Positions 33,601-46,303 of a stretch of DNA of 64,000 nucleotides are shown here, piece by piece. Positions within the stretch are counted from its first letter, which is position 1. Each line of letters starts with the position of its first letter. Both the position numbers and the translations under genes were made by a program. Source of the stretch: Dactylellina haptotyla (taxonomy: Eukaryota; Ascomycota; Orbiliomycetes; Orbiliales; Orbiliaceae); the NCBI GenBank assembly GCA_031310005.1, contig CM062379.1:7626001-7690000 (forward strand), read 5' to 3'. The notes beneath the pieces are model-generated. The model ran no database searches and was not told where the DNA came from. It saw only the letters and a list, made by a program, of their open reading frames with translations.

Positions 33601-36600
33601 CTTGCCGGTTGAGCCGCCAAAATTCTGCTTTCTGTTGAGTCCCCTCCTGCTAGGGTGGTTTCGCGAGAGCCTGAGTAAGAGACGCCGTCGCTGGATTTCA
33701 GAGGGGTTGCGTGGTCTATATATGGGAGAATCGGGTATCGGGATGGTAGGAAAGGGAACGGCGTCTTTTCGTGAGAGATCCAACTTTGAGACGGTCCCGA
33801 GCGTGTATAATAACAATATAGCCGTGGTTGAGGCTGAGGTTGGTTGGTTGGTTGGAGGTTAGACGTTGTCGTCGGGGTCGCGGAGAGGAGGAGAGAGAAG
33901 GGTGTTGTTGGACGTCGTTCGTTCCCCCTCACTTTGTTTCTCACTCTGCCTGCGTTTCGGCTACTTTTCGTTACCCAGCCGCCGCCACTATTAATAACCA
34001 CCAGAATGAATGAAATAGAACGCTTCGATTGCGGTGTCGGTGCTATACCTCTCCTTCGCTCGCACGGGGCGAAAGGATGTTGAGGAACGAGAATGCCAAC
34101 GAGCGACGGCGATGGAGGGAGAAGGGGAGGGAGAAGGGGGATAAAGAAAGGAACAGGAAAGATAGACAGCACCAGCCCTGGCAGCAGTACAGCGGACGGC
34201 GGACAGCAGACGGGTGTCGCTAGCGTAGTGCAGGCAGAGGACTCTTCGGCCAGGAGTGGAGAAGATAGGCCGCTCTAGCTCAGTTAATCGGTCAGAGGAG
34301 GAGAGCCTGCTGGGTGCCTTTGCTTTTGGCTCCGCCCTGCTGTAATGTACTGTTCGATCTCGGATTCCGTTTTGGGGGCACGGGAAGGCTCGTTATCAAG
34401 GACGCACTCCACCTCAGCAGAGTGTACGTAAAGACCGTACCAAATCTCAAACCGCTGGCAGGATGGATGGCGGTACCTGGACGCGGGGTCTTGGGCTCTT
34501 TTCTTGGTCGACGAGGCGAGTATTTCTTCTTCTCGTGTTTAACGGCGTTCTCGCTTTCGGTCACTCGAACTGGAGGGTTTCGGCGTAACGTGGTACATAC
34601 ACTCTGTTTAATTTCTATTATTGATCGGTGGGATAAGGGTGATTGATTGACTGATTGATATCTCCTTCCGCTGTACAAGAGGGAAAAGGGACGAGATAGG
34701 CGTTCGAACGGTACCGTTATGTTTCAATGCTACGACGGTGATACAAATCCAATGCAAAGAAGTGCAAACAGGTTGGTTATAGATGCACCTCGCTATGTGT
34801 CCATGGCCACCAACAAGAATGCAGAAAAAGCTTGTGTTCAACAATTATAATCTGGTCGGTCTGTCTGAATTTTTTCCTTGCGACTTTGACAGGTCCGAAG
34901 CCTCGAGGCCTCTCCGTTGCGGTATGTATCACATTGCTTTTTCTCAGATGATGCGGGTGTTTAAGGTCGCCGACTGCAAGAGAACAGGAAACCCTGCTCG
35001 CAAACTGGACCCACCCCGAGACTAGGCCAGGGAAGGCAATGAGCCGATTAGTTGCTGCTTTGGGATTTCCCGTTATTAAAATATTACACCGTCTGAACTG
35101 GAGGGAACATCTATCAGGAGTGGCCATATACATACATATACCGACGTACACACTGGCCTTATATACATCGATATATAAGACGCGAAGGCTGACCACAATG
35201 GCGTATCAGAGGCAACTGATAACGGCTGACGTTCCGTGTACATGACACGATCCAGAAGAGCTTACGACAGCTCTGGTCTGAATTTTGCATATGACAGCCC
35301 ATTCAAGAATTTGTTTCTGCAAATTGGATTATCCGGAACAAGCAAAGGATCGAGGAGGAGGAAAATCTATCAACGAAATTTAGACTCGCCATAATGGCCA
35401 ATCTGATACGGCGGTGAGATTCTCAAGAGCTCCACGGTAGTTCCGAGTCGCAAAGACAGAAAGAAAGAAAATACCTATGAATGCAGCCCGCCTAAACAAA
35501 CTTTCCTTTCGGGGACCATCGTAGACATTTTGCTTTGTCCGGAGGTTGAACCATGGCGCGCTCCATCCAATGCCTAGACTCCCTGTGGCTGAAGTTAGTG
35601 AATCTCGAAAATACGGACAATCGGGTATCGCCTTCGCTTCCAGCTGCACAGTTGCAGCTTCTGGCATCCTCGTTTTCTCGTGGTTCGCAGAAACCGTGTC
35701 TCTTAATGTTGCTGCAATCAATCTTGGACTTCCGGACCTGCCCAAAATGAACCGCAATTGGAATTCATGAACCGAGGCCAAGCGTGTTTTTGGGTGCCCA
35801 AGCCCGTTGTCCAACCGGCGACCAGAAATAGGCGAACCGCAAACTGATAGTTGGAATTAGATATCAACTGTTCGGCGCTCTCTCCATGATCGAGATCTTG
35901 CTTCGAGCCACGCACGACTTGCATACACAAAAGTGTGGAGTGTGTGGTTTCGTCCAAAATTAGATTTCGACTTCTACCAAGACCATACCGGCCGGTTGCC
36001 TGATGCCTTGGCTTTGGGTCTTGAGCCCCTCATTCGTTGATGCAGGAATTACGATAACTTTGCAACGCATATCTTGAAATGCGGCTCCCGCCTTCGACCA
36101 CCATTTGTCTTTTCGAGATATCTTTAAATTTCGACTCGTTTCATGTCCCCTTCAATATCGAAGTTTTGCCGTTCCTCCCCCTTCTTTCCCAACCCGCCGC
36201 TGCTTTCAGATATCTCCCCTGTGTACCGATCACATTTCCCTCTGCGAGCCTTGCGTCATACTGGCATGCCCCATAACGGTTTGATTCCTCGTACGTAAAC
36301 CCCGAGTATATCCTCGTCCAGAATCGGGTTTATTGGTTTCAATTTTTGAGCTCTGTCAATTTTCATTTATAAAAACATGACAGCATCCGCATGGAACGGC
36401 TACGCGGGTTGGAAGCACAGCATGCTAGCTAGCAGTATCGAAATCCAATAATGTCGAGCCGTTGGATCACGGGTATGAATCATGAAAGGGGCAACCCGTG
36501 GCCACACATATTCCCTTAGGAAGAAAAAAATCTTCACAACCAATCCTTTCATTTTTTTTTTTTTTCGGTTTGGTTTCGTGGTTCGGAGTTCCTCAGTGGA

Positions 36601-38140
36601 ATGTTGGAAATATATTTCCGGTCGGGTTTTCGAATTTGAATTCGAAGTCGCCGATGTTTGTCTTTTTTCGTGTTAGGTTATTCTTACGTGATCCCCATGT
36701 TCAAAAACGGTTTCCGCATCTATCCCGACCTCTTCTTCCAGCACGCCTAAGGGTTGTAAATGCCGTCCTCGAGTGCTCTTACTCGATCATCGTATTAAGC
36801 TTTTCTCAAAATAATAGCGAGGCTCAGTGAGAGAAGAAAAAACAACTTTTCTCCGACGAGATCTGGGGTACAGTCCCGCCCGTCTTCCTCGAAGGGAGGC
36901 TAGCCGGATCAAGGGCAAGCCACCTCAAACTTTACTTTCGGCCCAACCCGGGCAAGATCTACAACAACGATGCCTTATTGAAATTCGGACAGGTGGTTCC
37001 TGAGCTCTCGTGAAAATACAAAAATAAGGTGATTATCCACATCGTAGTGGAGAATGTTAACCCTTTGCTCCTGATCCTTTCGGCGAATCCTCGAAGGGAT
37101 TTTCACGGCCCGTAAGCTGGCACCGAGTCTGGCGAGTATCCGACATGCGGATGGGGTTATAACTTGTACGCACAATATTCCGCCATCGATGTGTATATTT
37201 GAGAAATAGGGCCAGGCTATTACTAGAGTATTACGTCGACAACGCCGATTTACCTTTCCTGTTACTAATACCAACCACGGTGCAATTTCCGACAAGCCGG
37301 GGCTTAGTCAATAAGAGAAAACCAAGCGGCTTAGAATCCGCAAATTGGGAAATATTTCTACTACGAAAACCACCCTTGCTGATCAAGGCGAGGAATATAA
37401 CTACGAGTCAAATAGAAACACATGCTGTTCTTGTATCTGCTCGTCACAAGTATAAACATGGAGGTGGCGGTGTTATTATCCGTACGCGAGTTAGAGATGA
37501 GAGAAAAGTCGAACGTAGACATCGAGATCCGTGCATACGCATACGGCGACAATCTGGGCTTGAAATCTGGAGAAACCTCGTGTTCCGATCAATCATTGAC
37601 AAATTATCCGGGTGGCTATGGTGGTGATATATACGCTCTGTGTGGAGCCGTGAAGTGAGCTCGTAACCTTCAGGCCGTGTTATTCCTATGCACCGATCAT
37701 TTGAAATAGATGGACATAGCTATATGCCTCACGCCGCATCGCAGTTGCAAGTCGATTCTTCTATTGTAACAAAATGACAAGTTTGAGGATTTATTGCGTT
37801 ATTATCTAAATGATGACATTCGGGCCCTTAATTGCGCGACCATGTATTCGACTGGATTATTTTGAGCAGGTAATTATAATTGGTAAATTTTGATTTCTAA
37901 TCTGGTGAGAACATATTACCGTCCTCAACCCGAAGTAGGTGGATGCATGTAAATTATACTGTGCTTATAAGCATGATATTTTTGGCTGCGACCAAAGCAG
38001 GAATCGAATATGTAAAATATATATGTAACGGGCTCGCTAAAGTATATCTGGAAAGCAAAGTCTATAAATAAGTTAACGCGATATGAGGAATCAAAACCAC
38101 GTGATTATCCAAGTGTGTCGAATTCTATATTCCCTGGGTT
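33601..38140. other. Gene-poor 4.5-kb region
   Basis: No convincing gene on either strand. The longest frames (35380-35814 minus, 37199-37627 plus) have no ATG at their start and no domain. 33800-34280 is G/A-rich, the promoter side of the gene at 33600. The rest is mixed, with short TA-rich stretches and a T-run at about 36550-36565. I see no terminal repeats, reverse transcriptase or transposase remnants. Confidence 0.5.
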
Positions 38141-39514
38141 TTATTTATCAGATGTAGGCACTCTTTTTTCGCCTATCTCCTCATCTTCTGGTCTCAGGCT
38201 CGGGCGTCGAAGCGTGAATGTCCACCAATCCGCAGCGGGTCCTCGTTTCTTAGGTATCGCTGCGGTGGTGGTGGTTTGGTGCGGTACAGTTGTATCACCC
38301 GAGATGTTGTTATAATCGGTGGTAAACGCCATGCCCGCGTTGGACAGGTGAGGTGTCGTCTTCTTAGAGATAGATATGATACCTGGGATAGTACCTACGG
38401 CTGTTTAAATGTGATATTACTCGTTAGGAAAATTTTGTGGAATCAGAAAAGAACTGGATGGCGGCATCTCACCAACAGCGGTCAGGCATTCAATGTCGTT
38501 CCACAATCTGACCCAAATGGGATCAAACCATTTCCCATATCCATCCAGTATGTTGACGGCTCTGATGACGCAGGCGGCTATGGTGACCACGCACAAGGAG
38601 AATATTCCGTACACTCCAATCTTTTGCTTGAAGGTTATGTGACGAAGCTTTCGGATCAAAGGGTAGGGGAGCAGTATTACTACCCGTGGTGTTAGCGTTT
38701 ACATTTGAGATCAGCCCGTGGGAATGTTTGTCTCACTCGCAAGATCGGTGACGACGTCGGCGAGTGCCCCGTAGAGAAGGCCGTTGGCGTTAGCTCGGGT
38801 ATCCCGTGCATCATTGCATAAAACTTTTGGGGATAGAAGATATTAGCTACAGATACTCTTCGGAAAAGGATTGCGACTCTCAAAATGGCCTGCATACCTG
38901 CTGTGCTGAATGCTCCTGCTGTAGGGCAAGCGGTGAAGCAAGAGAGGATGCATCCTACGAAGGTCAAGGCCCACAATCCTGTGACGAACCACCAATATTT
39001 ACTGTACCCGGGCAAGGCGAAGAGCATCTTCCTCATGAACATTAGGAAGCTGAGCTTGACAGTCCACAGACAAGCGTAAAAAAGTATCTTGGTGGCAAAT
39101 TGGATACGGGCGTAGTCGGTGAGATGTTGGACCCAGAGAATGGGGTCCCCTAGACGGTCAGAGGGGAAGCGGCCTTCTCTCAGAGAGCGAATCAATATGG
39201 TGGTCGGTTGAGTTATAGTGTCCATGACGCCCTCGGCGAGCAGGAGCAGGTAAGCGAGGAGGACGATATAGTCCTCATCGATAAGGCGATGCTGAAGACG
39301 CCATCGTGAGACGAGTCGGGCGGTCGTCAGGACGGTAACCCCGGCGAAGAGGGACCAGAAGATCGCCTTTATATCGAGTACCAAGTCGCATTGTCAGCGA
39401 TGCCATTGAGCTCTGGAGGAATATATAAGATAAATCGGTACTAACATAGCAACCGGCTTCACTGGGGATCGGGGCCAGGTGAGAATCCTGAAAGTTGCCG
39501 GCCCGCAGCGCCAT
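38141..39514 (-). CDS. Rhodopsin-domain integral membrane protein (PTH11-like)
   Basis: Five exons (39514-39446, 39366-38898, 38823-38737, 38679-38473, 38400-38141) give 363 residues, with every junction in frame. Hydrophobic helices include AIFWSLFAGVTVLTTARL, YIVLLAYLLLLAEGV, FYACLWTVKLSFLMFM (the family's W-x-V-K-x-S-F motif), WWFVTGLWALTFVGCILSCF, GALADVVTDLAIILLPYPLI (the family's D-x-x-T-D-x motif) and GVYGIFSLCVVTIAACVI. This is the fungal rhodopsin domain shared with PTH11-like receptor candidates. The seventh helix is short and weak. The hydrophilic tail is Lys/Arg/Pro-rich. There is no CFEM domain. The ligand and signalling role are unknown. Confidence 0.85.
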
Positions 39515-40613
39515 GCGAGCCTTTTATACTCTGAGGGTACGAAGGATACTCTTGCCGAATCAGACCGCCTTGCAGTGAACGGTTACTCCGTTTGGACGGC
39601 CGCAGAGACCATCGGGGCCAGCTGAGCTGCAATTAAAACGCGGATGTCGACAGCTACGGATACAGCTTCAAAACCTACAAACGAACGAGGGAGGAGAGAT
39701 CGAGAGGAGATCCATTCATTTTGAAAAGAAAGCTTCGGCCATTTCTCCGGAGCGCGATGCTGCCATGAGCGAGCGCCGTACTGGCGGAGCGCCACCAGCG
39801 ACAGAGTCTGCTAGCATGCTGCAAAGCTCGATCGCGCCGACAAGTTGGAGCGGCTGAAGGTGGGAACGCTGCCCGCCAAGGCTTCTGGAAAGCCCAAGCT
39901 CACCTCTCACCCGTAGTCACCACCCGTACGACGAAGAGAATCGCCAGATGGTGTTCGGAGAGGTGAGCTGGCAGTAATATTAATCTTCGTGCTTCGCGGC
40001 TGGTTTACGAGACAAATCGGTATCGATATATTACTATTATCGATAGCATGCAGCCAGCTATCGATTCCGGGCGAGCACCTGCCGGCTTTGTCGCCAGGCC
40101 CCACCGCTGCCAACATGTTTCCCTGCGATTTCCCCGGATCGAGTCGAACGGGGCAAGCTCTTGCCGAGGCCGTCTTGTTAATAATAAAAAATCCCAACAA
40201 ATAAATTGGCCGCGGCTGGTTTTGTTAGCGGGCGCGCGCAGGGCAGCTGGAAAGTGGCCGAATTGGTGAACAATTTCATCACTCCAACAAGGCAGGTCGC
40301 TAACCTCCGCCATTCTTCTTCTTGCATCACATCATGGGGACCTGATCCGATCCTCTCCTGCTTCATCGACACCGTCCTGGCATGGCGAAGACGCTCTCTC
40401 GTCCCTGATAATGTGCACGTCGCAACGGGCTTCATCACCGCTACCCTCTCGTCCCTTTCGATAACACCCAATCCGTCAGTATCACGCCACGACCAGAATC
40501 ATCATCATCATCATCATCACCACCACCACTAATACTACTATCACTACTATCACTACCACTGCCCTTGTACAGGGTCGACTCTGCTGCTACTTTCTCTCCG
40601 GTAGGACGGCGTC
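39515..40613. other. Divergent promoter region with CAT/CAC repeat
   Basis: 1.1 kb separates the rhodopsin-domain gene (minus) from the acyltransferase gene (plus). The side next to the latter is C/T-rich and ends with a trinucleotide run (CAT then CAC) at about 40499-40529. No gene is seen. Confidence 0.5.
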
Positions 40614-43225
40614 ATGGAGCACAAGGGCAGGCGTTCTCGCAGGTCCTCCACATCCAGGTCCACCGCGGGCCCCGACATTGACATCCTCAACCAAGACAAC
40701 CCCATCCACCCTCCCCTCGTCCAAGATGTCATGCCCTCCGTCGACGACGGGACCATCAAGGTCACCATCGACACCCCCGACACCTCCCGCAACCTGGCCC
40801 AAAAACACTCTCACTTCAGAGACCACCCCATCGAGTTCCTGCGAGAAATCCAAATGATGTACTCCGGAGCCGGCTGGAGAGCCTACGACAACCCCATTGG
40901 CCAACCCGTCTACTACACCGGCTTCACAGAGGACATGAAAAAGGCCATCCTCGAATCCCAGCTCGTCGACGGCAAAATCCACAGTCTCGCCGATGAAACC
41001 GTCGCCGACGAAACCGGTCAAGGGTTTCTGCCCGGAGATCAGAAAGAGAAGAGGCGAAAGGAGGTCGTCCGTCAGCTGCGCGAGGTCGCGGACAAGACTG
41101 TCGACAACATGATCTGCAAGATGGAGAGCAAAAGCTTTATCCGAGTATGATGCCCTCCCGGTTCCCGTTCCTCCCCAGTCCGAGATCGTGAGCTGACCCG
41201 CCGGGCCCCGTGCGCTCCCCTAGACGGCTTACTGGCTCGCATCCCAAGTCCTCTCTCGAACTTACCACCAGGGCATCCACGTTTCGATGGACGAAGTCGT
41301 CACCCTCACAAACTACGCCCGAAAGGCCGCAGAGGAGAAACAGTCCATGGTTTTCCTTCCTTGTCACAAATCCCACATCGACTACGTTTCCCTCCAAGTT
41401 ATCTGCTACAGGCTCGGGATCGCCCTGCCCGCCGTCATCGCTGGTGATAACCTCAACTTCCCGGTCGTCGGTTCCTTCTTGCAAAACGCAGGCGCGTTTT
41501 ACATCCGAAGATCCATGGGTGACGACAAGCTCTATCCAACCATGGTGCAGGGATACGTCGACACATTGCTGAGGAGGGGCTACAATATGGAATGTTTCAT
41601 CGAGGGCACAAGAAGTCGAACAGGCAAACTCCTCCCTCCCAAGTTTGGTATCCTGAATTTCATTCTATCGAGCATCCTATCCGGCAGGGTGAAGGATTGC
41701 CTTATCGTTCCTGTCTCCACCCAATACGACAAAGTTATCGAAACCGAAAGTTACATTAATGAACTCTTGGGTGTTCCTAAAAAGAAAGAAAATCTCTACG
41801 ACTTCCTTAACGCAAGCTCTGTTCTATCTCTGAAAATGGGAAGAGTAGACGTTCGATTCCACGAACCGTGGAGTCTCCGAAATTTTATCCTCAAGCAGCT
41901 GGAAAGAACAACCACCATCCCCGCAGCAATCTCCCCAGATCCGACCACCGGCACCGAGGTTCCCGAAATCGTGCTCACACAGGACCAGCGTGTTCGGTTG
42001 TTACGCAGCCTTGGATACAAGGTTTTGAGTGACATCAATGCCTGCTCGGTGGTAATGCCCACCTCTCTCATCGGAACCGTGTTGCTCACTTTGCGTGGAC
42101 GGGGTGTCGGGAAAACAGAGCTTATACGACGTATCGAGTGGTTAAAATGCAGAATTGTGGGTAAAGGTGCTAAAGTAGCACATTTTGGCGGGGTTGGAAC
42201 TGAAGTTGTCGTCGAGAGAGGTCTTGAAGTCATTGGTGATCTTGTCGGCAAGCTCGACAGCCTCGCCGAAGAGACTTATTACGCGGTAGATCGGTATGTA
42301 GTTGAAGAAACTTATCCATAGCCCGTCGCAGAAACTAACATTGGTGCCCAGGTTCCAATTATCATTTTATCGTAATATGGTCATTCACCTGTTCATCCTT
42401 GAAGCCATCGTCTGTGCCGCAATGTACACCAAGATCAAACAAGGCGGCGGCCCAGCAAACCAACGGATCAGCTGGCAGCAACTCTACGACCACGTATCTT
42501 TCCTATCCCGCCTGTTCAGAGGCGAATTCGTCTTCCCCACGGAGGGCCTACTCGCCAATTTACACAAAACGCTCCAAGAGCTCGAAGCCGACGAGGTTAT
42601 CAACGTGGTGTACTCTCCAAATTCAGTCAATGATGTGGAATATGTCGAACTCAGCCCACAGGAAAGAGAAAGAGGGAGAGAAAATTACGACTTTTATTGT
42701 TTTATGGTCTGGCCTTTCATCGAGGGCGTGTGGCTTGCCGGCGTTGCTGTTGTTGGAATAACGCCTCCCGAAGGCAAAGACGGGCCGGACGACGGATGGG
42801 TGGACTCCAAGCGATTGCTCGATGTCTCCCAGTTACTCGGGAAAACTCTTTACCACCAAGGTGATCTCAGCTACTTCGAAGCTGTGAACAGCCAGAGTTT
42901 AAAGAATTCGTTCGCAAGATTTGCGAGTGACGATATTTTAGAGACGAAGGGATCGAAGACGAGAATCCGTCCCGAATGGAGACCGCGACTCGGACCGGAT
43001 GGAAAGATAGTTATGGAAGGGAAACTTTGGGAGCTGGTAGATAAGATCGCTGTGACTAGACGCGAGGGTAAGAATCGGAGAGACAACCAGACCGTCGGAA
43101 CGAGAGTTTTAAGTCTCGCACAAAAGCTCGGTTTGGGGTTGTTCGCAGAAGAAGAAATGGATGCCAAATCAGAAGGCAAGAAAAAGAACAAGCCAAAGAA
43201 GGGGTGGCTGAGGTCGATGTTGTAG
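40614..43225 (+). CDS. PlsB-type glycerol-3-phosphate / DHAP O-acyltransferase
   Basis: Exons 40614-41144, 41224-42293 and 42352-43225 encode 824 residues. The acyltransferase block sits at residues 220-400. It has motif I as LPCHKSHIDY (His225, Asp230), motif II as GAFYIRRS, motif III as FIEGTRSRTGK and motif IV as CLIVPVS. The spacing and FIEGTRSRTGKLLPPK are those of the PlsB/mitochondrial GPAT/GNPAT branch, not of the Sct1/Gpt2 or AGPAT branch. It makes lysophosphatidic acid (or acyl-DHAP) from acyl-CoA, the first step of glycerolipid synthesis. The C-terminal third (RFQLSFYRNMVIHLF ... ) is conserved in the family. A Lys-rich end closes the protein. Localisation to mitochondria or peroxisomes is not decided by the sequence. 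Confidence 0.93.
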
Positions 43226-43527
43226 TTGATAGATATATTATGGCTGTATAATAAATATACCATTTACCTATAGTTCGTGTACAATAGTTATACCATGGTC
43301 CCAACTTATACGAGCGGCGATTAATGAAAGCATAATATTAGTAAAAAACGAAATGCTTTGATGGGTAGTAATCTAAGTCTATCTATGTTGCGAAACTCAT
43401 CTACATGACCAACCTGGGTATATTAAAAGAAACAGAACCACAAACTCCATGCTATGCGGCATCCAAACACCATATATGCAAAAAGAAAAAGAAGAAAAGG
43501 AAGAAATAAACTTGTATACATGCGTCC
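43226..43527. other. Intergenic between convergent genes
   Basis: Short AT-rich stretch holding both 3' ends. Nothing else is seen. Confidence 0.45.
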
Positions 43528-44526
43528 TCATCTGATCACCAACCTTCCCTTCAGCAGCCTCCAGTGTAGCATCAACTCGACGTCAATATCTTCAAAGCGT
43601 TGTCCATCGGTTTCGATTCTTCTATCTCTGCTGCAGTTCTTGAGGACTTTCTCTTTCAGCCCTTCATACTTGGGATCGAATTCATACTCCTCCTCGAATG
43701 GAATCTGAAGGTCGATATTCGCCATCTGATAGCCTCGGGTGAATGGTGAAGCTAGCTCGACCAGATCCTTATACATCCTGGCGCTCAAATCGTCAAAGTT
43801 TTCAACCATGTTGCTCGACACTTTGATATCGACTTTAACCTTCCCGTTGCAAGCTGCGAGAAGACATCGTAGTCTGCAGGCCAATGGCATAAAAATCGAA
43901 CGGAGAGGTAGCTTGTTAGAGCTTGCGGTAGGTTTCCGAAGGCCGGTCCCTCGCAAGAGCCCTTTGAGCCCTTGGCGCTTTGTCACGCAGATGCTTCGTC
44001 TAGGCGATTGATTCTGCTGGCCGAAATTCTGAATAAAACAAGTATCGATGACTTCGATACGAATCTTGCGAAGAAGATGACGGTAGCGAAGAGATGGGTA
44101 AATGTAAGTTTTAACCTCGTCCTGGATGATCTCGTTTCCAAGCTTGCCGCCATAGTCCCCTGGGCAGAAATGACCCAATCCGCCTTCTTCAGTGAATTCA
44201 TATGCGATATCTTCCCATGGAGTCGTCCATCTAGCGCGGAAGCATTGCTTTGGCTCGTTGTAGGATTTGTACGCCTCCGTTACAACCTTGACGGAGAATA
44301 CATTTTGGGTGTAGAAGACCAGCGATGCCTCCTCGTGTATCTGTTTGTTCACCCGAAGGATCGATAGATCGACTACAGGGAAGTTGCTGAAGGTATGAAC
44401 AGTAGGTGATTGCCTGCGACAGATGTCTTCAATAGCTTCTTGGGTAAAAAGCGGGTCGTTGAATAGAACGGTGTAGGAGTATATTTTATCGCGGATTTCG
44501 CGGGGGAGTGATAGGAAGCCAGCCAT
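43528..44526 (-). CDS. F-box-like fungal protein, LPREIRDKIY type (copy 2)
   Basis: This intronless gene of 332 residues starts at MAGFLSLPREIRDKIYSY, the first in-frame ATG. VDLSILRVNKQIHEEASLVFYTQNVF follows, the second half of the fungal F-box-like signature. Then come WTTPWEDIAYEF and the closing HWRLLKGRLVIR. It is a paralogue of the gene at 26190-27276, which has an intron this copy lacks. There is no membrane helix. The target or partner is unknown. Confidence 0.82.
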   Translation of the reverse strand: MAGFLSLPREIRDKIYSYTVLFNDPLFTQEAIEDICRRQSPTVHTFSNFPVVDLSILRVNKQIHEEASLVFYTQNVFSVKVVTEAYKSYNEPKQCFRARWTTPWEDIAYEFTEEGGLGHFCPGDYGGKLGNEIIQDEVKTYIYPSLRYRHLLRKIRIEVIDTCFIQNFGQQNQSPRRSICVTKRQGLKGLLRGTGLRKPTASSNKLPLRSIFMPLACRLRCLLAACNGKVKVDIKVSSNMVENFDDLSARMYKDLVELASPFTRGYQMANIDLQIPFEEEYEFDPKYEGLKEKVLKNCSRDRRIETDGQRFEDIDVELMLHWRLLKGRLVIR

Positions 44527-46303
44527 TTTTGAATAGAGTGATCCGAAACTTGTATTTTTTGATGCCAAAGCTTGCAAAGGAGACGGGTGAGGAGTAGAAG
44601 AAGGTAGAGTTAATGTATCGACTATCCGGATATCAAATCATCGAACGGATTAATGATATATCGATATTGATCCGTGAATGACCCTGTGATATTGACAGTA
44701 CTTTATACTCTTACAGGGAGGTGTAGCTACCCAGCCAACTGCGGCGCCGCTTGCTGGCCAGTGCATCTCTGAACCATCGCGTCGACAGGCTACCGCAGCC
44801 TCAAACGCCACAGATTCAGGCTCCATGCGAATAGTCGCATGGTGTTTCAGTGATTCCAACCGTTTGTTTCTGACGTTTGACGACCGCAGCTAGGCAGCTC
44901 TATAAATATGCTTCCAACTGATAGGTCTTGTGCCGCAAAGCTGCAGTTGTGTCGCAAACGAGAAGTAGCCGCAGACCGAAACCCGAGTAGCTGCGCGAAT
45001 TTCCCTGAGTCCCAGCTCGAAAGCGTTGCAGCGACCTCTTCGAAAGGCCTTCTTGGGTTTGGCTTGGTCCGCCGGTGGATGGAGTTCGGGTATTCAAAAG
45101 GGAATACCCAAGCGTCCTGTCCCAATTAGGGACAAAAGGGACAAACCTGAGTGTGCCTGGCGAAGACAACATGAAATGATAGGCTGAGCACCGCCCTCGT
45201 GGAAGCCCAGCTTGCACGAAAAGGGCAAAATGTCTCCTGTCATGGTCTGCCATGCGTCTTCCACGCAGCCCTCCATGCATATGCATATGCATGGAAATTT
45301 CTGCGAACGGCGAATGATAGAGCCATACCTGCCATCCAAACGCCCAAAGGAAGGCATGGAATACTTAAATCCGTTAGAACGCCCTCAACTTTCCACAGCT
45401 GACTTCCGATGGTAATATTGACCGTATCTGTGGGTCAACGGCAGCCTGAGCTATGACGGGTCCATAATCGACGTCGACCGGTTAATTTCTGCCACGTTGG
45501 AAGTAAGGTGCATCATTTCGCAATTTCGTAGGCATTATTGTTTATACGTCGACTGTCTGTTTCATTTCCTAGAGCGAAAGTGTTTCTCGACACGATCTTT
45601 CGGGTAGCTTGGAAATCCTAAACTGAGGGTTCTCCGCAGTTTCAATCCAAGTCTTTCTGCTCGCTGTGAGGATAAGCTGATGAGAATCCTTTACCCAGAT
45701 GTGCCGACATTTCGATACTGTAGTTATTCTACACTATTAAAAGCTTCTTGTAACCGGACTAAGTATGGTGATTTTAATATAGTTGTAGATCTATACTATT
45801 ATAGTGAGACATTTATATGTTTGTGGTGCGCCTGACCACAGAAGGTGGTTAGCTATCGGTATACCAGTTAGTATATCGATTGTACTATAGACTAAATTTC
45901 ATCGATTCTTATTATGGGGAGAAATCTTAGGAAGCTATAGATAAGTGCATTGTCGCCTAGCTAGATAACCGTCGCCAAAACTCCGTATATACACAAAAAA
46001 AAACAAAAAACGAAGGGATAATATTGTTTCGCTCAGCACTTCGCGTTAAGCATGAAAAGGGGACATGGTAATAGAATCAGATATATGACTTTCGACAATG
46101 TCATATTATGGGCTAGCTCGGCCATGTATGTACAAGCGTCCATATCGTGCGGCCGCTCGTTGATTCTAGCACAGAGGCCATCTCGCCCAAGGTCCCGTTT
46201 GTCGATGGTGAAGCTCTCCAGCGGGGTCTTATCATGATATTCGCTTAGCTTAGGTGTTTTGTCCTGAACACCTAATTCTATAATTGTGTTGTGTTTTCTG
46301 ACT
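44527..46303. other. Intergenic with a perfect palindrome
   Basis: 1.8 kb without a supported gene, containing the palindrome at 45273-45294. Long AT-rich stretches lie at 45740-46030. Confidence 0.45.
45273..45294. repeat. 22-bp perfect palindrome
   Basis: The sequence starts CCATGCATATG and is identical to its own reverse complement over all 22 positions, with alternating ATGCAT/CATATG units. It could be a binding site for a dimeric regulator or a cruciform-forming site; the sequence alone does not say. Confidence 0.8.

Noticed and set aside
35380-35814. 144-codon minus-strand frame
   Set aside because: It starts at TTG, has no conserved pattern, and its composition looks like random spacer.
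36975-37627. Overlapping 106- and 142-codon frames on opposite strands, checked as transposon remnants
   Set aside because: No reverse transcriptase, integrase or transposase motif and no terminal repeats.
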